A stretch of DNA of 64,000 nucleotides from Fuscibacter oryzae (GTDB lineage Bacteria > Pseudomonadota > Alphaproteobacteria > Rhodobacterales > Rhodobacteraceae), in NCBI RefSeq assembly GCF_016765795.1, contig NZ_JAESVP010000005.1, forward strand, positions 186,001 through 250,000, in the 5' to 3' direction. The position numbers and the translations under genes are program-made. The notes beneath the pieces were generated by a model, which worked only from the letters and a program-made list of their open reading frames with translations, had not been told where the DNA came from and searched no databases. Positions 31,653 through 39,481 of this stretch are shown piece after piece; the stretch's first letter is position 1; each line of letters starts with the position of its first letter.

Positions 31653-32728
31653 CGCGAGAACAGCACCGCTGTCCCCAATCCGCCCGCCGCCGCAATCGCC
31701 GCCAGACCGTGGCCGTTTGTCAGGTCGTGGAACAACCGCACCGCCAAAATGGCACCAGACGCGCCAATCGGATGCCCCCGCGCCAAGGCCCCGCCGCGCA
31801 GATTCACGCGCGCCGGGTCCAGCCCCGCCCCCTCAACACAAGCAATCGCTTGCGCCGCATAGGCCTCCATCATCTCCACCTGCGCCAACTTGTCGGGCAG
31901 CAGGCCCGCCCGCGCCAACACCGCCGCAATCGCCGGAACCGGGGCCAGCCCCGGTTCTTCGGGGGCCGAGCCCAGTGTCAGTCCCGGCCCGATCCGCAGC
32001 GCGCCCGGCCTCGCCAGATCGTCCCTTGTCACCACAACAAAGGCCGCCGCATCTGCCGCCACCGCGGCCGTCGCCGCAGTCACATTACCCGCCAGCACCT
32101 TGGCCCGAGCTGCCAAAGCCGGGGTCAGCCGCCGCGCAAAGGCATCGCGGGATACACCGCCAAGCGCAACGATCTCGGGCCAGTCATGATCGACCAGCGC
32201 CTTGCGGTGGCTCTCCACCGCCCAATCATCCTGCGCAGGGCGCGAAATCCCCAACGACACCGCCAGCGCAGCCGCCGCCTGAGTCATATCGGGGTCGCGG
32301 TCAGCCCAGGGGGTAAAGGGCGGTTGGTCATAGGCCACCGGCGCGCCACCATCCGGGTCAGTCGCCAGCCGCAGGGGACGGCGCGAGTAACTTTCGACAC
32401 CCCCCGCCACCACAACGCGCGCAGCCCCGCTGTCCACCAGCGCCGCCGCCAGCAGTATCGCATCAAGCCCCCCCACGCATTGCCGGTCGATGGTCAACCC
32501 CGCCACCCGCTCGGGCAAGCCCGCCGCCAAGGCCACCCGCCGCGCCGGATTGCCCCCTGCGCCCAGCGCATTCGCGGCAATCAGCTCATCAACCTGCACG
32601 GCGCCCAATCCGGCATCGGCCAGCACCGCCCGCACCACCGGCGCTGCCAGATCCTCGATCCGCAGCCGGGCAAAGGCCCCGCCCCGTGGCAAAACCGCCG
32701 TGCGCCGCGCCGACAGGATCACCGCCAT
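31649..32728 (-). CDS. Thiolase-like protein with altered active site
   Basis: A 359-residue thiolase-fold protein, shorter than the usual ~390. The nucleophilic Cys84 (DRQCVGGLDA) and His319 (ARGHPIGASG) are present. The NEAF Asn is replaced (EMMEAYAAQ, residue 287), and the second catalytic cysteine of the CxGGGxG motif is replaced by Ala346 (AAAGGLG). Asn and this Cys are used in Claisen condensation by biosynthetic thiolases, so a different reaction or a cleavage/transfer role is likely. It overlaps the upstream acyl ligase by 10 bases. YhfS/YhfT of Bacillus, linked there to biotin genes, is a possible parallel. Confidence 0.8.
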   Translation of the reverse strand: MAVILSARRTAVLPRGGAFARLRIEDLAAPVVRAVLADAGLGAVQVDELIAANALGAGGNPARRVALAAGLPERVAGLTIDRQCVGGLDAILLAAALVDSGAARVVVAGGVESYSRRPLRLATDPDGGAPVAYDQPPFTPWADRDPDMTQAAAALAVSLGISRPAQDDWAVESHRKALVDHDWPEIVALGGVSRDAFARRLTPALAARAKVLAGNVTAATAAVAADAAAFVVVTRDDLARPGALRIGPGLTLGSAPEEPGLAPVPAIAAVLARAGLLPDKLAQVEMMEAYAAQAIACVEGAGLDPARVNLRGGALARGHPIGASGAILAVRLFHDLTNGHGLAAIAAAGGLGTAVLFSR

Positions 32729-33906
32729 GACAGCCCCCGCGCAATCGCCGCAAGATCAGTCTTGCCCGACGAAAGCTCTGGCCAATCTTGCCGCCATATC
32801 AAAATTTTGGGTGCCTTCAGCGGCCCCAGCTCCGCCCGCGCCGCCCGCAAGATCGCCGCCTCTTGCGCCGCATCCCCCTGACACACCGCCACCAGAACAT
32901 GCCCGCGCAGACCATCCGCCACCGGCACCACGGCAACCCGTGCCACGCCGGTCAGGCCCGCCAGAGACGCCTCGATCTCTTCTGGGAACACATTCTGGTC
33001 AGCGACCGTCACCATCCGCCCCGCGCGCCCGGCCAGATAAAGCTCGCCCCCGGCCAGATACCCCATCTCTCCCACGCTCAACCAGCCGTCGCAGCAGCGG
33101 GCGCTGCCCGGATCATCCCCGGCATAGCCATGAAACAGATAAGCGCTGCGCACCCAGACCTCGCCCAAGGTGCATTCGGGCACATCATCCCCCCCGGCAC
33201 TGCGCACCGCAATCTCCACCCCCGGATAGGCCGCGCCCACCGAAGCGATGGGTGTCGCTTCGCCCGCCAAGGTGATGAAACTGGCCTCCGCCGCGCCGTA
33301 AAACTCGCGCACCGCCGCTGCCGGGGCCATTGCCGCCAGCGCGCGCCGCAACACCGCATCCAGCTTTGACCCGCCGACCAGAACCAGCCGCAAACTGGGC
33401 AGCCCCGCCCCGCCCGCCTCAATCAGCAGGCGCAATTGCGCGGGCGTGGCATAGACCACCTCCACCCCGCGCGCCGCCATCTCTTGCCGCTGGCGGTCGG
33501 GCCGTATCCCGTCCAGCAGATGCACCTCTGCCCCCAAAGACAGCCCCTCCAGCGCGCCATAAAGCGCCAGCGAATGCGACAGCCGCCCCAGCACCGCCAC
33601 CCGGCACCCCGGACCGATGCCGAACAGCCCCGCGTTCACCGCAAAGCTCGCCGCCCAGCTTTCCACACTCCGCCAGATGCGCCTTGGTTTACCTGAGGAG
33701 CCAGAGGTCAGGGTCTCGAACCCCTCTGTCGCAGGCTCCCCATCCCCGCCGATCCGAAACCCGCAGCCGCGCCCAAACGCCCCGATCAGAGCCGCCGCCC
33801 CCGGCCGATCAGCCAGAACCGCCGCCCCGGCCACCGGGAAAACCACCACCTCGCCCACACCGTCAAACAACCGCGCCGCAGGATGCAGCCGAAACCGCGC
33901 TTTCAT
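32719..33906 (-). CDS. Short AMP-forming acyl-CoA ligase-like protein
   Basis: A 395-residue ANL-superfamily adenylating enzyme, about 100-150 residues shorter than most family members because the N-terminal domain is trimmed. Motifs: A3 TSGSSGKPRRIW (about 67-78), A5 FYGAAEASFITLAG, A7/A8 YLAGRAGRMVTVADQNVFPEEIE, and A10 SSGKTD with the catalytic Lys. The partner thiolase overlaps it downstream, suggesting one activates an acid and the other handles the acyl-CoA. The start ATG lies inside a repeated ATATTTTTGCC-type element. Substrate unknown. Confidence 0.82.
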   Translation of the reverse strand: MKARFRLHPAARLFDGVGEVVVFPVAGAAVLADRPGAAALIGAFGRGCGFRIGGDGEPATEGFETLTSGSSGKPRRIWRSVESWAASFAVNAGLFGIGPGCRVAVLGRLSHSLALYGALEGLSLGAEVHLLDGIRPDRQRQEMAARGVEVVYATPAQLRLLIEAGGAGLPSLRLVLVGGSKLDAVLRRALAAMAPAAAVREFYGAAEASFITLAGEATPIASVGAAYPGVEIAVRSAGGDDVPECTLGEVWVRSAYLFHGYAGDDPGSARCCDGWLSVGEMGYLAGGELYLAGRAGRMVTVADQNVFPEEIEASLAGLTGVARVAVVPVADGLRGHVLVAVCQGDAAQEAAILRAARAELGPLKAPKILIWRQDWPELSSGKTDLAAIARGLSWR

Positions 33907-33929
33907 ACTGGCAAAAATATCCCCACCGG
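33901..33929 (-). repeat. GGATATTTTTGCCAGTATGAAA-type intergenic element
   Basis: Read on the minus strand, GGATATTTTTGCCAGT leads straight into the acyl ligase start codon. The block, preceded by CCGGTGGG, resembles an element common between Rhodobacterales genes and shares ATATTT with the hairpin tails near 14205 and 38775. It here supplies the base context of a start codon. Confidence 0.5.
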
Positions 33930-33952
33930 AGGCATCCGCCCTCGCGACCCGC

Positions 33953-34396
33953 TCAGCGTTTGACAAGAAGCGACGCCATCCGCCGCAGCGCAAGCAGATA
34001 GCCTTCGGTGCCGAACCCCGCGATCACGCCCTCGGCCCGACCTGAAACAAAGGAATGGTGCCGAAACGCCTCGCGCTTGTGGATGTTCGAGATGTGAACC
34101 TCCAGCACGGGGCCGTCAAAGGCGTTCAGCGCGTCCAGAATGGCAACCGAAGTGTGGCTGTAGGCACCGGGGTTGATGATGATCCCCGCCGCCTGCGCCC
34201 GCGCCTCTTGAATCCAGTCCACCAACTGGCCCTCGTGGTTCGATTGCAGGTGCCGCACGGCCAGCCCCAGCTCTTCGCCCAGATCGGCCATAGCCGCCGC
34301 CACATCCTCCAGCGTCTCGCGCCCATAGATTTCCGGCTGGCGCTGGCCCAGCAGGTTCAGGTTCGGCCCGTTCAGGGCAAAGATCGGCTTGGTCAA
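33953..34396 (-). CDS. aroQ: 3-dehydroquinate dehydratase, type II
   Basis: Dodecameric type II dehydroquinase, third step of the shikimate pathway. The 147-residue product has [20 protein letters not shown] (about 5-24, with catalytic Tyr), [33 protein letters not shown] (catalytic His region) and [18 protein letters not shown]. No ATG is in frame; the TTG chosen follows CGGAG by eight bases and gives the standard length. Another TTG nine codons upstream is less likely. Confidence 0.93.
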   Translation of the reverse strand: MTKPIFALNGPNLNLLGQRQPEIYGRETLEDVAAAMADLGEELGLAVRHLQSNHEGQLVDWIQEARAQAAGIIINPGAYSHTSVAILDALNAFDGPVLEVHISNIHKREAFRHHSFVSGRAEGVIAGFGTEGYLLALRRMASLLVKR

Positions 34397-34459
34397 GGCA
34401 CTGCTCCGCTTCGCTTGGCCCAAACCCTAGCCCATCCCCCCGCCCCTGCAAAGCGCCAG

Positions 34460-34494
34460 AAAAAACGCGCGCCACCCTGCCGGGTGGGCGCGCG
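34460..34494 (-). terminator. Intrinsic terminator of metF
   Basis: On the minus strand a 12-bp GC stem (34466-34477 with 34482-34494, one bulged G) is followed by TTTTTT (34465 to 34460). It lies about 43 bases after the metF stop and before aroQ, so aroQ probably has its own promoter. Confidence 0.9.
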
Positions 34495-34537
34495 CAGTGG
34501 TCGCCGACGTGGGGTACGAACCGACAGGGAATCCGGC

Positions 34538-35407
34538 TCAGGCGACTTTTTCCAGAGTGATCTCTGACGAAAGCCCCAAGGCGCGCACCACTTCGCGCGT
34601 CAGGTTGGGGCGATTCAGCGTATAGAAATGCAGATCCTCCACCCCGCCTTCGATCAGCCGGTCGCAAAGGGCCACGCACTGGGTCAGCGCCAGCAGGTCT
34701 TCGCGTCCGTCGCGGGCGGCGGTGGCGAAGGCCTCGTCCAGCTTTTGTGGCACTTGTGCACCACAGCGGCTGGCAAATTTCTTGACACCCGACCAGCTTT
34801 GGATCGGCAGGATGCCCGGAATGATCGGCGCGCTGATCCCGGCCTTGGCACAGGCATCGCGGAACCGAAAGAACGTATCGGCGCTAAAGAAAAACTGGGT
34901 GATCGCGCTGCTTGCACCGGCGTCGATCTTGCGTTTCAGCCAGGTCACATCCTGCGCGGTATTGGCTGCATCGGGGTGCGGTTCAGGATAGGCGCCGACG
35001 CGGATCTTGAACTTGCCGGTGCGGGCCAGCGCCTCGACCAGATCGGCCGAATTGGCAAAGCCGTCGGGATGCGGGGTGAAACGGTCGGCCCCCTGCGGGG
35101 CATCGCCGCGCAGAGCCACGATCTCGCGGATGCCTGCCGCATGATAGGTGTCGGCCACGGCCAGCGTTTCGGCCTTGCTGGCCCCCACACAGGTCAGGTG
35201 CCCGGCAACATTCAGGCCATAGTTGCGGTGGATGGTCGCCACGGCATCCTGCGTCAACGCCCGGGTGGTGCCGCCCGCGCCATAGGTCACCGAGACGAAA
35301 TCCGGTCCCATCGGAGCCAGCGCCTGCACGGTTTCCCACAGGCGGAACGAAGCGTCCAGCGACTGGGGTGGGAAGAACTCGAACGAAATGCGCGGCGAAA
35401 GGGTCAT
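34538..35407 (-). CDS. metF: 5,10-methylenetetrahydrofolate reductase
   Basis: FAD enzyme that reduces methylene-THF to methyl-THF, the methyl donor for methionine synthase. The 289-residue TIM-barrel protein has ISFEFFPPQSLDAS (about 6-19, catalytic Glu), DFVSVTYGAGG, HLTCVGAS, IVALRGDAPQG, and SSAITQFFFSADTFFRF. The ATG chosen follows AAGGAGAC. It is divergent from a MetR-type regulator with an inverted repeat between them. Confidence 0.95.
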   Translation of the reverse strand: MTLSPRISFEFFPPQSLDASFRLWETVQALAPMGPDFVSVTYGAGGTTRALTQDAVATIHRNYGLNVAGHLTCVGASKAETLAVADTYHAAGIREIVALRGDAPQGADRFTPHPDGFANSADLVEALARTGKFKIRVGAYPEPHPDAANTAQDVTWLKRKIDAGASSAITQFFFSADTFFRFRDACAKAGISAPIIPGILPIQSWSGVKKFASRCGAQVPQKLDEAFATAARDGREDLLALTQCVALCDRLIEGGVEDLHFYTLNRPNLTREVVRALGLSSEITLEKVA

Positions 35408-35462
35408 GGGTCGTCTCCTTGGTCTTGCTCCTGTCTGCCAGATTCGGCATTGTGAGGCCAAT

Positions 35463-35486
35463 TCATAATTCTCAGGATGTTTATGA
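35463..35486. promoter_or_regulatory. Candidate MetR operator between metF and metR
   Basis: Inverted repeat TCATAA, 12 bases, TTATGA in the 89-base gap between the divergent genes. LysR-family regulators typically bind an interrupted dyad in such a gap to control both the target and themselves. The sequence differs from the enteric MetR box, so this is a positional inference. Confidence 0.6.
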
Positions 35487-35496
35487 GGTTGACCAC

Positions 35497-36402
35497 ATGT
35501 ATGTCGAGCTTCGCCACCTGCGCACCATCCGCGCCATTCATCAGGCAGGCGGGTTGGCCCGCGCCGCCGACATCCTGAACATGACGCAATCGGCCCTGTC
35601 GCATCAGGTCGCGGGGCTGGAGGCGCAGGTGGGGATGGAACTTTTCGTGCGCCGGTCTAAACCCATGCGTCTTTCGGCTGCGGGGATGCGGATGCTGCGT
35701 GCCTCGGAACGCATCCTTCCCGAGATTTCCGCGCTGGAGGAGGAATTCCGCGCCCTGCGGTCGGGCAAGACCGGACGTCTGCACATCGCCATTCAATGCC
35801 ACGCCTGTTTCGACTGGTTGTTCCCGGTGCTGGAGCTGTTCCGTCACGCCTGGCCAGAGGTGGATGTGGATATTCGCGCGGGACTTGCGTTCGAAAGTTT
35901 CCCTGCCCTGCAAAGGGAAGAGGTGGATCTGGTGATCTCCTCGAACCCCGAACCGCTGCCCGGCCTGACTGCCAACCCGCTGTTCGACTATCACCCCACC
36001 TTCGTCGCCTCATCCCAGAACCCTTTGGCCGCCAAAGATATGATCGAGGCGGAGGATTTCCGAGATCAGGTGCTGATCAGCTATCCGGTGGGCCGCGACA
36101 AGCTGGATGTGTTCACCGACCTTCTGACACCCGCGCAGGTCGAACCGCGCGGGCATCGTCATGTCGAACTGACGGCGGTGATCCTGATGCTGGTGGGGTC
36201 GAACCGTGGGGTGGCCGTGCTGCCCGACTGGGTGATCCGCGATGTAAAGGCCAACGCCGACTACATCACCCGCCCGCTGGCCCCCGGCAATGTCACCCGC
36301 CGCCTTTTTGCCTGCACCCGAGAGGAGGATGCCGCCAAGCCCTATATGGCGCATTTCCTGCGGCTGGGGCGTACCGAGCCGGTCAAGCTGCAACGAAGCT
36401 GA
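35497..36402 (+). CDS. metR: LysR-family regulator, MetR type
   Basis: A 301-residue LysR-type regulator matching MetR, which uses homocysteine as coinducer to activate methionine synthesis. The N-terminal HTH is LRHLRTIRAIHQAGGLARAADILNMTQSALSHQVAGLEAQVG (about 4-46, in order), followed by GRLHIAIQCHACFDWLFPVLELFR, the MetR-like effector-domain start, and SNRGVAVLPDWVI. It is divergent from metF, the classic arrangement. The upstream region contains a long alternative frame without an RBS; the ATG at MYVELRHL fits the family. Confidence 0.9.
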   Translation: MYVELRHLRTIRAIHQAGGLARAADILNMTQSALSHQVAGLEAQVGMELFVRRSKPMRLSAAGMRMLRASERILPEISALEEEFRALRSGKTGRLHIAIQCHACFDWLFPVLELFRHAWPEVDVDIRAGLAFESFPALQREEVDLVISSNPEPLPGLTANPLFDYHPTFVASSQNPLAAKDMIEAEDFRDQVLISYPVGRDKLDVFTDLLTPAQVEPRGHRHVELTAVILMLVGSNRGVAVLPDWVIRDVKANADYITRPLAPGNVTRRLFACTREEDAAKPYMAHFLRLGRTEPVKLQRS

Positions 36403-36449
36403 CCCGTCAGATCAGATGAGCCGCCTTTGTGGGGAGAATGGAGGCACAA

Positions 36450-37061
36450 CTAGCCATAAAGCGCGGTAGTCACCTCCATCAGGCCGCGCTTTACCCGCTC
36501 CCAATCCGCATCCGCCTGCAATTCCACCCCCGAAAACCGCCCCGCCGTCGCAGCCGCCAGTACCATCTGCTGCACCGCACCAATCAGCAGCGCATTCACC
36601 ACCGGGGCATCCACGCCCTCGGGCGCACGTGTGCCCGCCAGCGCCTGCATCACCCACAGGCCCATCGCCCGCCCCCGCGCCTCTGACAGCCGCCGCACCT
36701 CGGGCGCGGGGTCGCTGATCTCCCAGACCAGCAGGGAGCGCAGCAGAGGGTCATCGCGCAGCACCTCGACCCAGCCGCACAGAAGATGCCGCACCCTTTC
36801 GCCATACCCGACGGCCGCGGGCAGGGGCACCCGCGCCAGACGCTCGGTCATCCGCCGCGCCAGCGCCGCGCCCATGGCATCGACCAGCCCCTCTCGCCCG
36901 CCGAAATAGCGATAGACCAGTTGCTTGTCGCACCCCGCCGCCCGCGCGATGGCATTCACCCCAAGGGCGGCAAAGCCCTGTTCGGCCAAAAGCGTGAGTG
37001 CCGCCTGCAAGATGGCGGCTTCGGTCGCGTCACGGTCGCGGCTGCGGATCGGGTCGGTCAT
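36450..37061 (-). CDS. TetR-family transcriptional regulator
   Basis: A 203-residue TetR regulator. The HTH is ILQAALTLLAEQGFAALGVNAIARAAGCDKQLVYRYFGGREGL (about 17-59), with the usual ligand-binding C-terminal helices. It is divergent from a DUF4386 membrane protein, and two matching palindromes lie between the two start codons, so it likely represses both. The inducer is unknown. Confidence 0.9.
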   Translation of the reverse strand: MTDPIRSRDRDATEAAILQAALTLLAEQGFAALGVNAIARAAGCDKQLVYRYFGGREGLVDAMGAALARRMTERLARVPLPAAVGYGERVRHLLCGWVEVLRDDPLLRSLLVWEISDPAPEVRRLSEARGRAMGLWVMQALAGTRAPEGVDAPVVNALLIGAVQQMVLAAATAGRFSGVELQADADWERVKRGLMEVTTALYG

Positions 37062-37089
37062 GGGGCCTCAAACGAATCGGATTGACGCA

Positions 37090-37131
37090 TGTCACCCACT
37101 GGTGATATGCGCTTGTCACCAATCAGTGACA
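37090..37131. promoter_or_regulatory. Two TetR-type operators (TGTCAC-N6-GTGAYA)
   Basis: TGTCAC-CCACTG-GTGATA (37090-37107) and TGTCAC-CAATCA-GTGACA (37114-37131) lie 24 bases apart centre to centre between the divergent TetR and DUF4386 genes. Same half-sites, same spacing and shared position make autoregulatory operators the natural reading. Confidence 0.75.
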
Positions 37132-37152
37132 CATCATCCGGGAAACGTAAAC

Positions 37153-37902
37153 ATGCCGCGCAAAACTCTTGGCCTTGCAGCCATCACCCTTGCCCTGACC
37201 TTCAACACCGCCTTTTCCCTGCTGGCCGCGCGGTTTGATTACCCCGACATCCTGCGCCAGCCACCTGCCGAGGTGCTGCGCGCCTTTGCGGCAGGCGGGT
37301 CGGGACTGATCGCGCTGTGGTACGCCTTCGCACTGTCGGCACTGGCACTTATCCCCTTTGCGCTGACCGTGCCCTTTGCCAGCGCGCATTGGCAAACCCG
37401 CCCGGCACTGGCCCTTGCCAGTGCGATGACCGGCGCGCTGGCCGGGTTTGCCCAAGGCATGGGCCTTTTGCGCTGGGTCTTCGCCATTCCCGGCCTTGCC
37501 GCCACCCTTGCCGACCCTGCGGCGACCGAGGCGCAGCGCGCCGCCGCCGAGACCGCCTTTGCCGTGCTGAACCAATGGGGTGGCATGGCGATTGGCGAAC
37601 ACATGGGCCAGATGCTGACGGTGGGCTGGCTGACCACCACCCTTGCCCTGCGCCGGGGCGACCGCACCCGCATGGCTCGCGCCGAAACCGCTGCCGCCTG
37701 CCTTGCGCTGGCGGGCATGGGCATCGGCCTCGCCGAAGGTCCCGCGATGATGCTGGGCCACACCCTGCCCCTGCTGGGTCTGGCCAGTGTGGCGGGCTAT
37801 CTGGGCCTGACCCTGTGGCTGGTGATCCTTGGCGCGCGGCTCGTTGTCTCGCCCGCAGATCAACGCAGCGACACCCTTCCCTTCCGGCCCTTGCCCGTGT
37901 AG
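37153..37902 (+). CDS. DUF4386-like membrane protein under TetR control
   Basis: A 249-residue protein with about seven hydrophobic helices, beginning MPRKTLGLAAITLALTFNTAFSLLAARFDYPDILRQPP, the opening of DUF4386-type membrane proteins; also LALASAMTGALAGFAQGMGLLRWVF and EGPAMMLGHTLPLLG. Function unknown. Two operators lie within 65 bases upstream, so expression is probably repressed by the divergent TetR protein until an inducer appears. Confidence 0.8.
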   Translation: MPRKTLGLAAITLALTFNTAFSLLAARFDYPDILRQPPAEVLRAFAAGGSGLIALWYAFALSALALIPFALTVPFASAHWQTRPALALASAMTGALAGFAQGMGLLRWVFAIPGLAATLADPAATEAQRAAAETAFAVLNQWGGMAIGEHMGQMLTVGWLTTTLALRRGDRTRMARAETAAACLALAGMGIGLAEGPAMMLGHTLPLLGLASVAGYLGLTLWLVILGARLVVSPADQRSDTLPFRPLPV

Positions 37903-37932
37903 AGGAACGCGCTTGAACCGCAGGAGTCCCCG

Positions 37933-38721
37933 ATGCAAGGCAGCGCCAACCTGAACCTGATGATCAAGGCCGCCCGCAAGGCCGCCAAGGTGCTGGTCAA
38001 GGACTTTCGCGAGGTGGAAAACCTGCAAGTCTCGACCAAGGGTCCGGGTGACTTTGTGTCCAAGGCCGACCGCGAATCCGAACGCGTGATCCGCGAAGAG
38101 CTGATGGGCGGCCGCCCGACCTATGGCTGGCTGGGCGAGGAAACCGGCGAAACTGAGGGCCAAGACCCGACCCGCCGCTGGATCGTCGATCCCCTGGACG
38201 GCACCACCAACTATCTGCACGGCATGCCGCATTGGGCGATCTCCATCGCGCTGGAACACAAGGGCGAGATTGTCTCGGCCGTGGTCTATGATCCGGCGAA
38301 AGACGAGATGTTCTGGGCCGAAAAGGGGTCGGGTGCCTGGCTGAACGACAGCCGCCGCATCCGCGTCTCGGGCCGCCGCGTGATGTCCGAGGCGGTGTTT
38401 TCCACCGGTGTGCCCTTTGGCGCGCGCAAGACGCTGCCCGCCACGCTGCAAGATCTGGCCCGCCTGATGCCCGCCTGCGCCGGCGTGCGCCGCTGGGGCG
38501 CCGCCTCGCTTGACCTCGCCTATGTGGCGGCGGGCCGGTATGATGGCTATTGGGAACGGGAACTGAACGCTTGGGATTGTGCGGCAGGCCTTCTCTTGGT
38601 CAAGGAAGCGGGCGGCATGATCGGCCCGGTGCGTGAAGGCGATGATATGCTGGGCAAAGGTGCGGTGATCGCCGCCAACGAGCCCCTGTTCGAGCCGCTG
38701 GCCAAGATCCTCCGCGGCTAA
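37933..38721 (+). CDS. suhB: Inositol monophosphatase family protein SuhB
   Basis: A 262-residue Mg-dependent phosphatase of the IMPase family; SuhB homologs hydrolyse inositol-1-phosphate and also affect ribosome synthesis. Motifs: FVSKADRESE (about 40-49), WLGEETGE with metal-binding Glu, WIVDPLDGTTNYLHG (metal site 1/2), and ELNAWDCAAGLLLVKEAGG near the C-terminus. Normal length. It starts 30 bases after the DUF4386 gene after a CAGGAG site. Confidence 0.93.
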   Translation: MQGSANLNLMIKAARKAAKVLVKDFREVENLQVSTKGPGDFVSKADRESERVIREELMGGRPTYGWLGEETGETEGQDPTRRWIVDPLDGTTNYLHGMPHWAISIALEHKGEIVSAVVYDPAKDEMFWAEKGSGAWLNDSRRIRVSGRRVMSEAVFSTGVPFGARKTLPATLQDLARLMPACAGVRRWGAASLDLAYVAAGRYDGYWERELNAWDCAAGLLLVKEAGGMIGPVREGDDMLGKGAVIAANEPLFEPLAKILRG

Positions 38722-38727
38722 GAAGAA

Positions 38728-38744
38728 GGGGGCTGTCTGCCCCC
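38728..38744 (+). terminator. GC hairpin directly after suhB
   Basis: Perfect 6-bp stem GGGGGC/GCCCCC with loop TGTCT, seven bases after the suhB stop. There is no T-run. It is the first of three structured elements in the suhB-YqhA gap. Confidence 0.5.
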
Positions 38745-38765
38745 TCTGCGCCCAAGGGCGCATTC

Positions 38766-38840
38766 ACCCCCGAGGATATTTATGAACAGATGATAGGCAG
38801 TGTCGGCCCCATCATCTGTTCATAAATATCCTCTGGGGGT
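38766..38840. repeat. Large inverted repeat, 29-base arms
   Basis: Left arm 38766-38794 and right arm 38811-38840 are reverse complements apart from one extra T in the right arm, around a 16-base loop. The arms include GAGGATATTTATGAACAG, part of the ATATTT element family seen elsewhere in the window. It lies between convergent genes (suhB and the YqhA-type gene) and would form a very stable hairpin on either transcript. Confidence 0.85.
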
Positions 38841-38862
38841 GCGGGGGGCGAAGCGCCCCCGC
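38841..38862 (-). terminator. GC hairpin at the end of the YqhA-type gene
   Basis: GCGGGGG/CCCCCGC stem with inner CG/CG around loop AAG and one bulge. On the minus strand it follows the YqhA-type stop by about ten bases. No T-run is visible, so it may work with the adjacent large inverted repeat. Confidence 0.5.
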
Positions 38863-38872
38863 TGCCGACGGT

Positions 38873-39406
38873 TCAGTGTTTATCCGTCTTGGCCGACAGC
38901 CAATCCATCAGCGCCAGCAGCACACCCGACACGACAAAGGTCAGGTGGATGATCACCATCCACTGCAAGGTAGTTGCCGACACGGCATAGTTGCCTTCGG
39001 TTTTGCCCAGCGACATGAAGACCTTCAGCAGATGGATCCCAGAGATCGCCACGATCGAGGCAATCAGCTTCATTTTCAGCCCCGAGAAATCCACCGTGCC
39101 CATCCAGTCGGGCCGGTCCTCATGGTCGGCGATGTCGAATTTCGAGACGAAATTCTCATAGCCCGAAAACAGCACGATCAAGAGCAGGTTGGCCGCAAGG
39201 CTCAGGTCGATCAGCGTCAGGATCGCCAGAATGGTCTGGTCGGGTGTCAACTCCAGCACCTTGGGCGCGTAATAGGCAATTTCCTTTACAAACGTCACCA
39301 GCAGCATCGCCAGACTGACCACAAGGCCCAGATACATCGGCGCCATCAGCCAGCGCGCGCCGAACAGGGTTCGTTCAAACCGGGTTTCAATGCTGGGTTT
39401 GGTCAT
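38873..39406 (-). CDS. YqhA/UPF0114 family membrane protein
   Basis: A 177-residue membrane protein of the YqhA (UPF0114) family, function unknown. Three to four helices are visible, with the signatures FGARWLMAPMYLGLVVSLAMLL (about 15-36), LTLIDLSLAANLLLIVLFSGYENFVSKFD, and KLIASIVAISGIHLLKVFM. The inner ATG is preferred because GAGG lies six bases before it; an ATG four codons upstream is possible. Confidence 0.87.
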   Translation of the reverse strand: MTKPSIETRFERTLFGARWLMAPMYLGLVVSLAMLLVTFVKEIAYYAPKVLELTPDQTILAILTLIDLSLAANLLLIVLFSGYENFVSKFDIADHEDRPDWMGTVDFSGLKMKLIASIVAISGIHLLKVFMSLGKTEGNYAVSATTLQWMVIIHLTFVVSGVLLALMDWLSAKTDKH

Positions 39407-39423
39407 GCGCAACCTCATGGCGG

Positions 39424-39454
39424 AAAAAGAAAAAGACCCGCCTGATATGGCGGG
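39424..39454 (-). terminator. Intrinsic terminator of rpsD
   Basis: On the minus strand, stem CCCGCC/GGCGGG (39449-39454 with 39437-39442) with loop ATATCA, followed by a T-rich tract (TCTTTTTCTTTTT, 39436 down to 39424). It lies 28 bases after the rpsD stop. Confidence 0.9.
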
Positions 39455-39481
39455 CCTTTCGGTATCTGCAAGGCGAAAAGA

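Noticed and set aside
32719-32728. Possible frameshifted fusion of the acyl ligase and thiolase
   Set aside because: Both proteins have intact starts, ends and motifs; the 10-base overlap is normal for coupled genes in this region.
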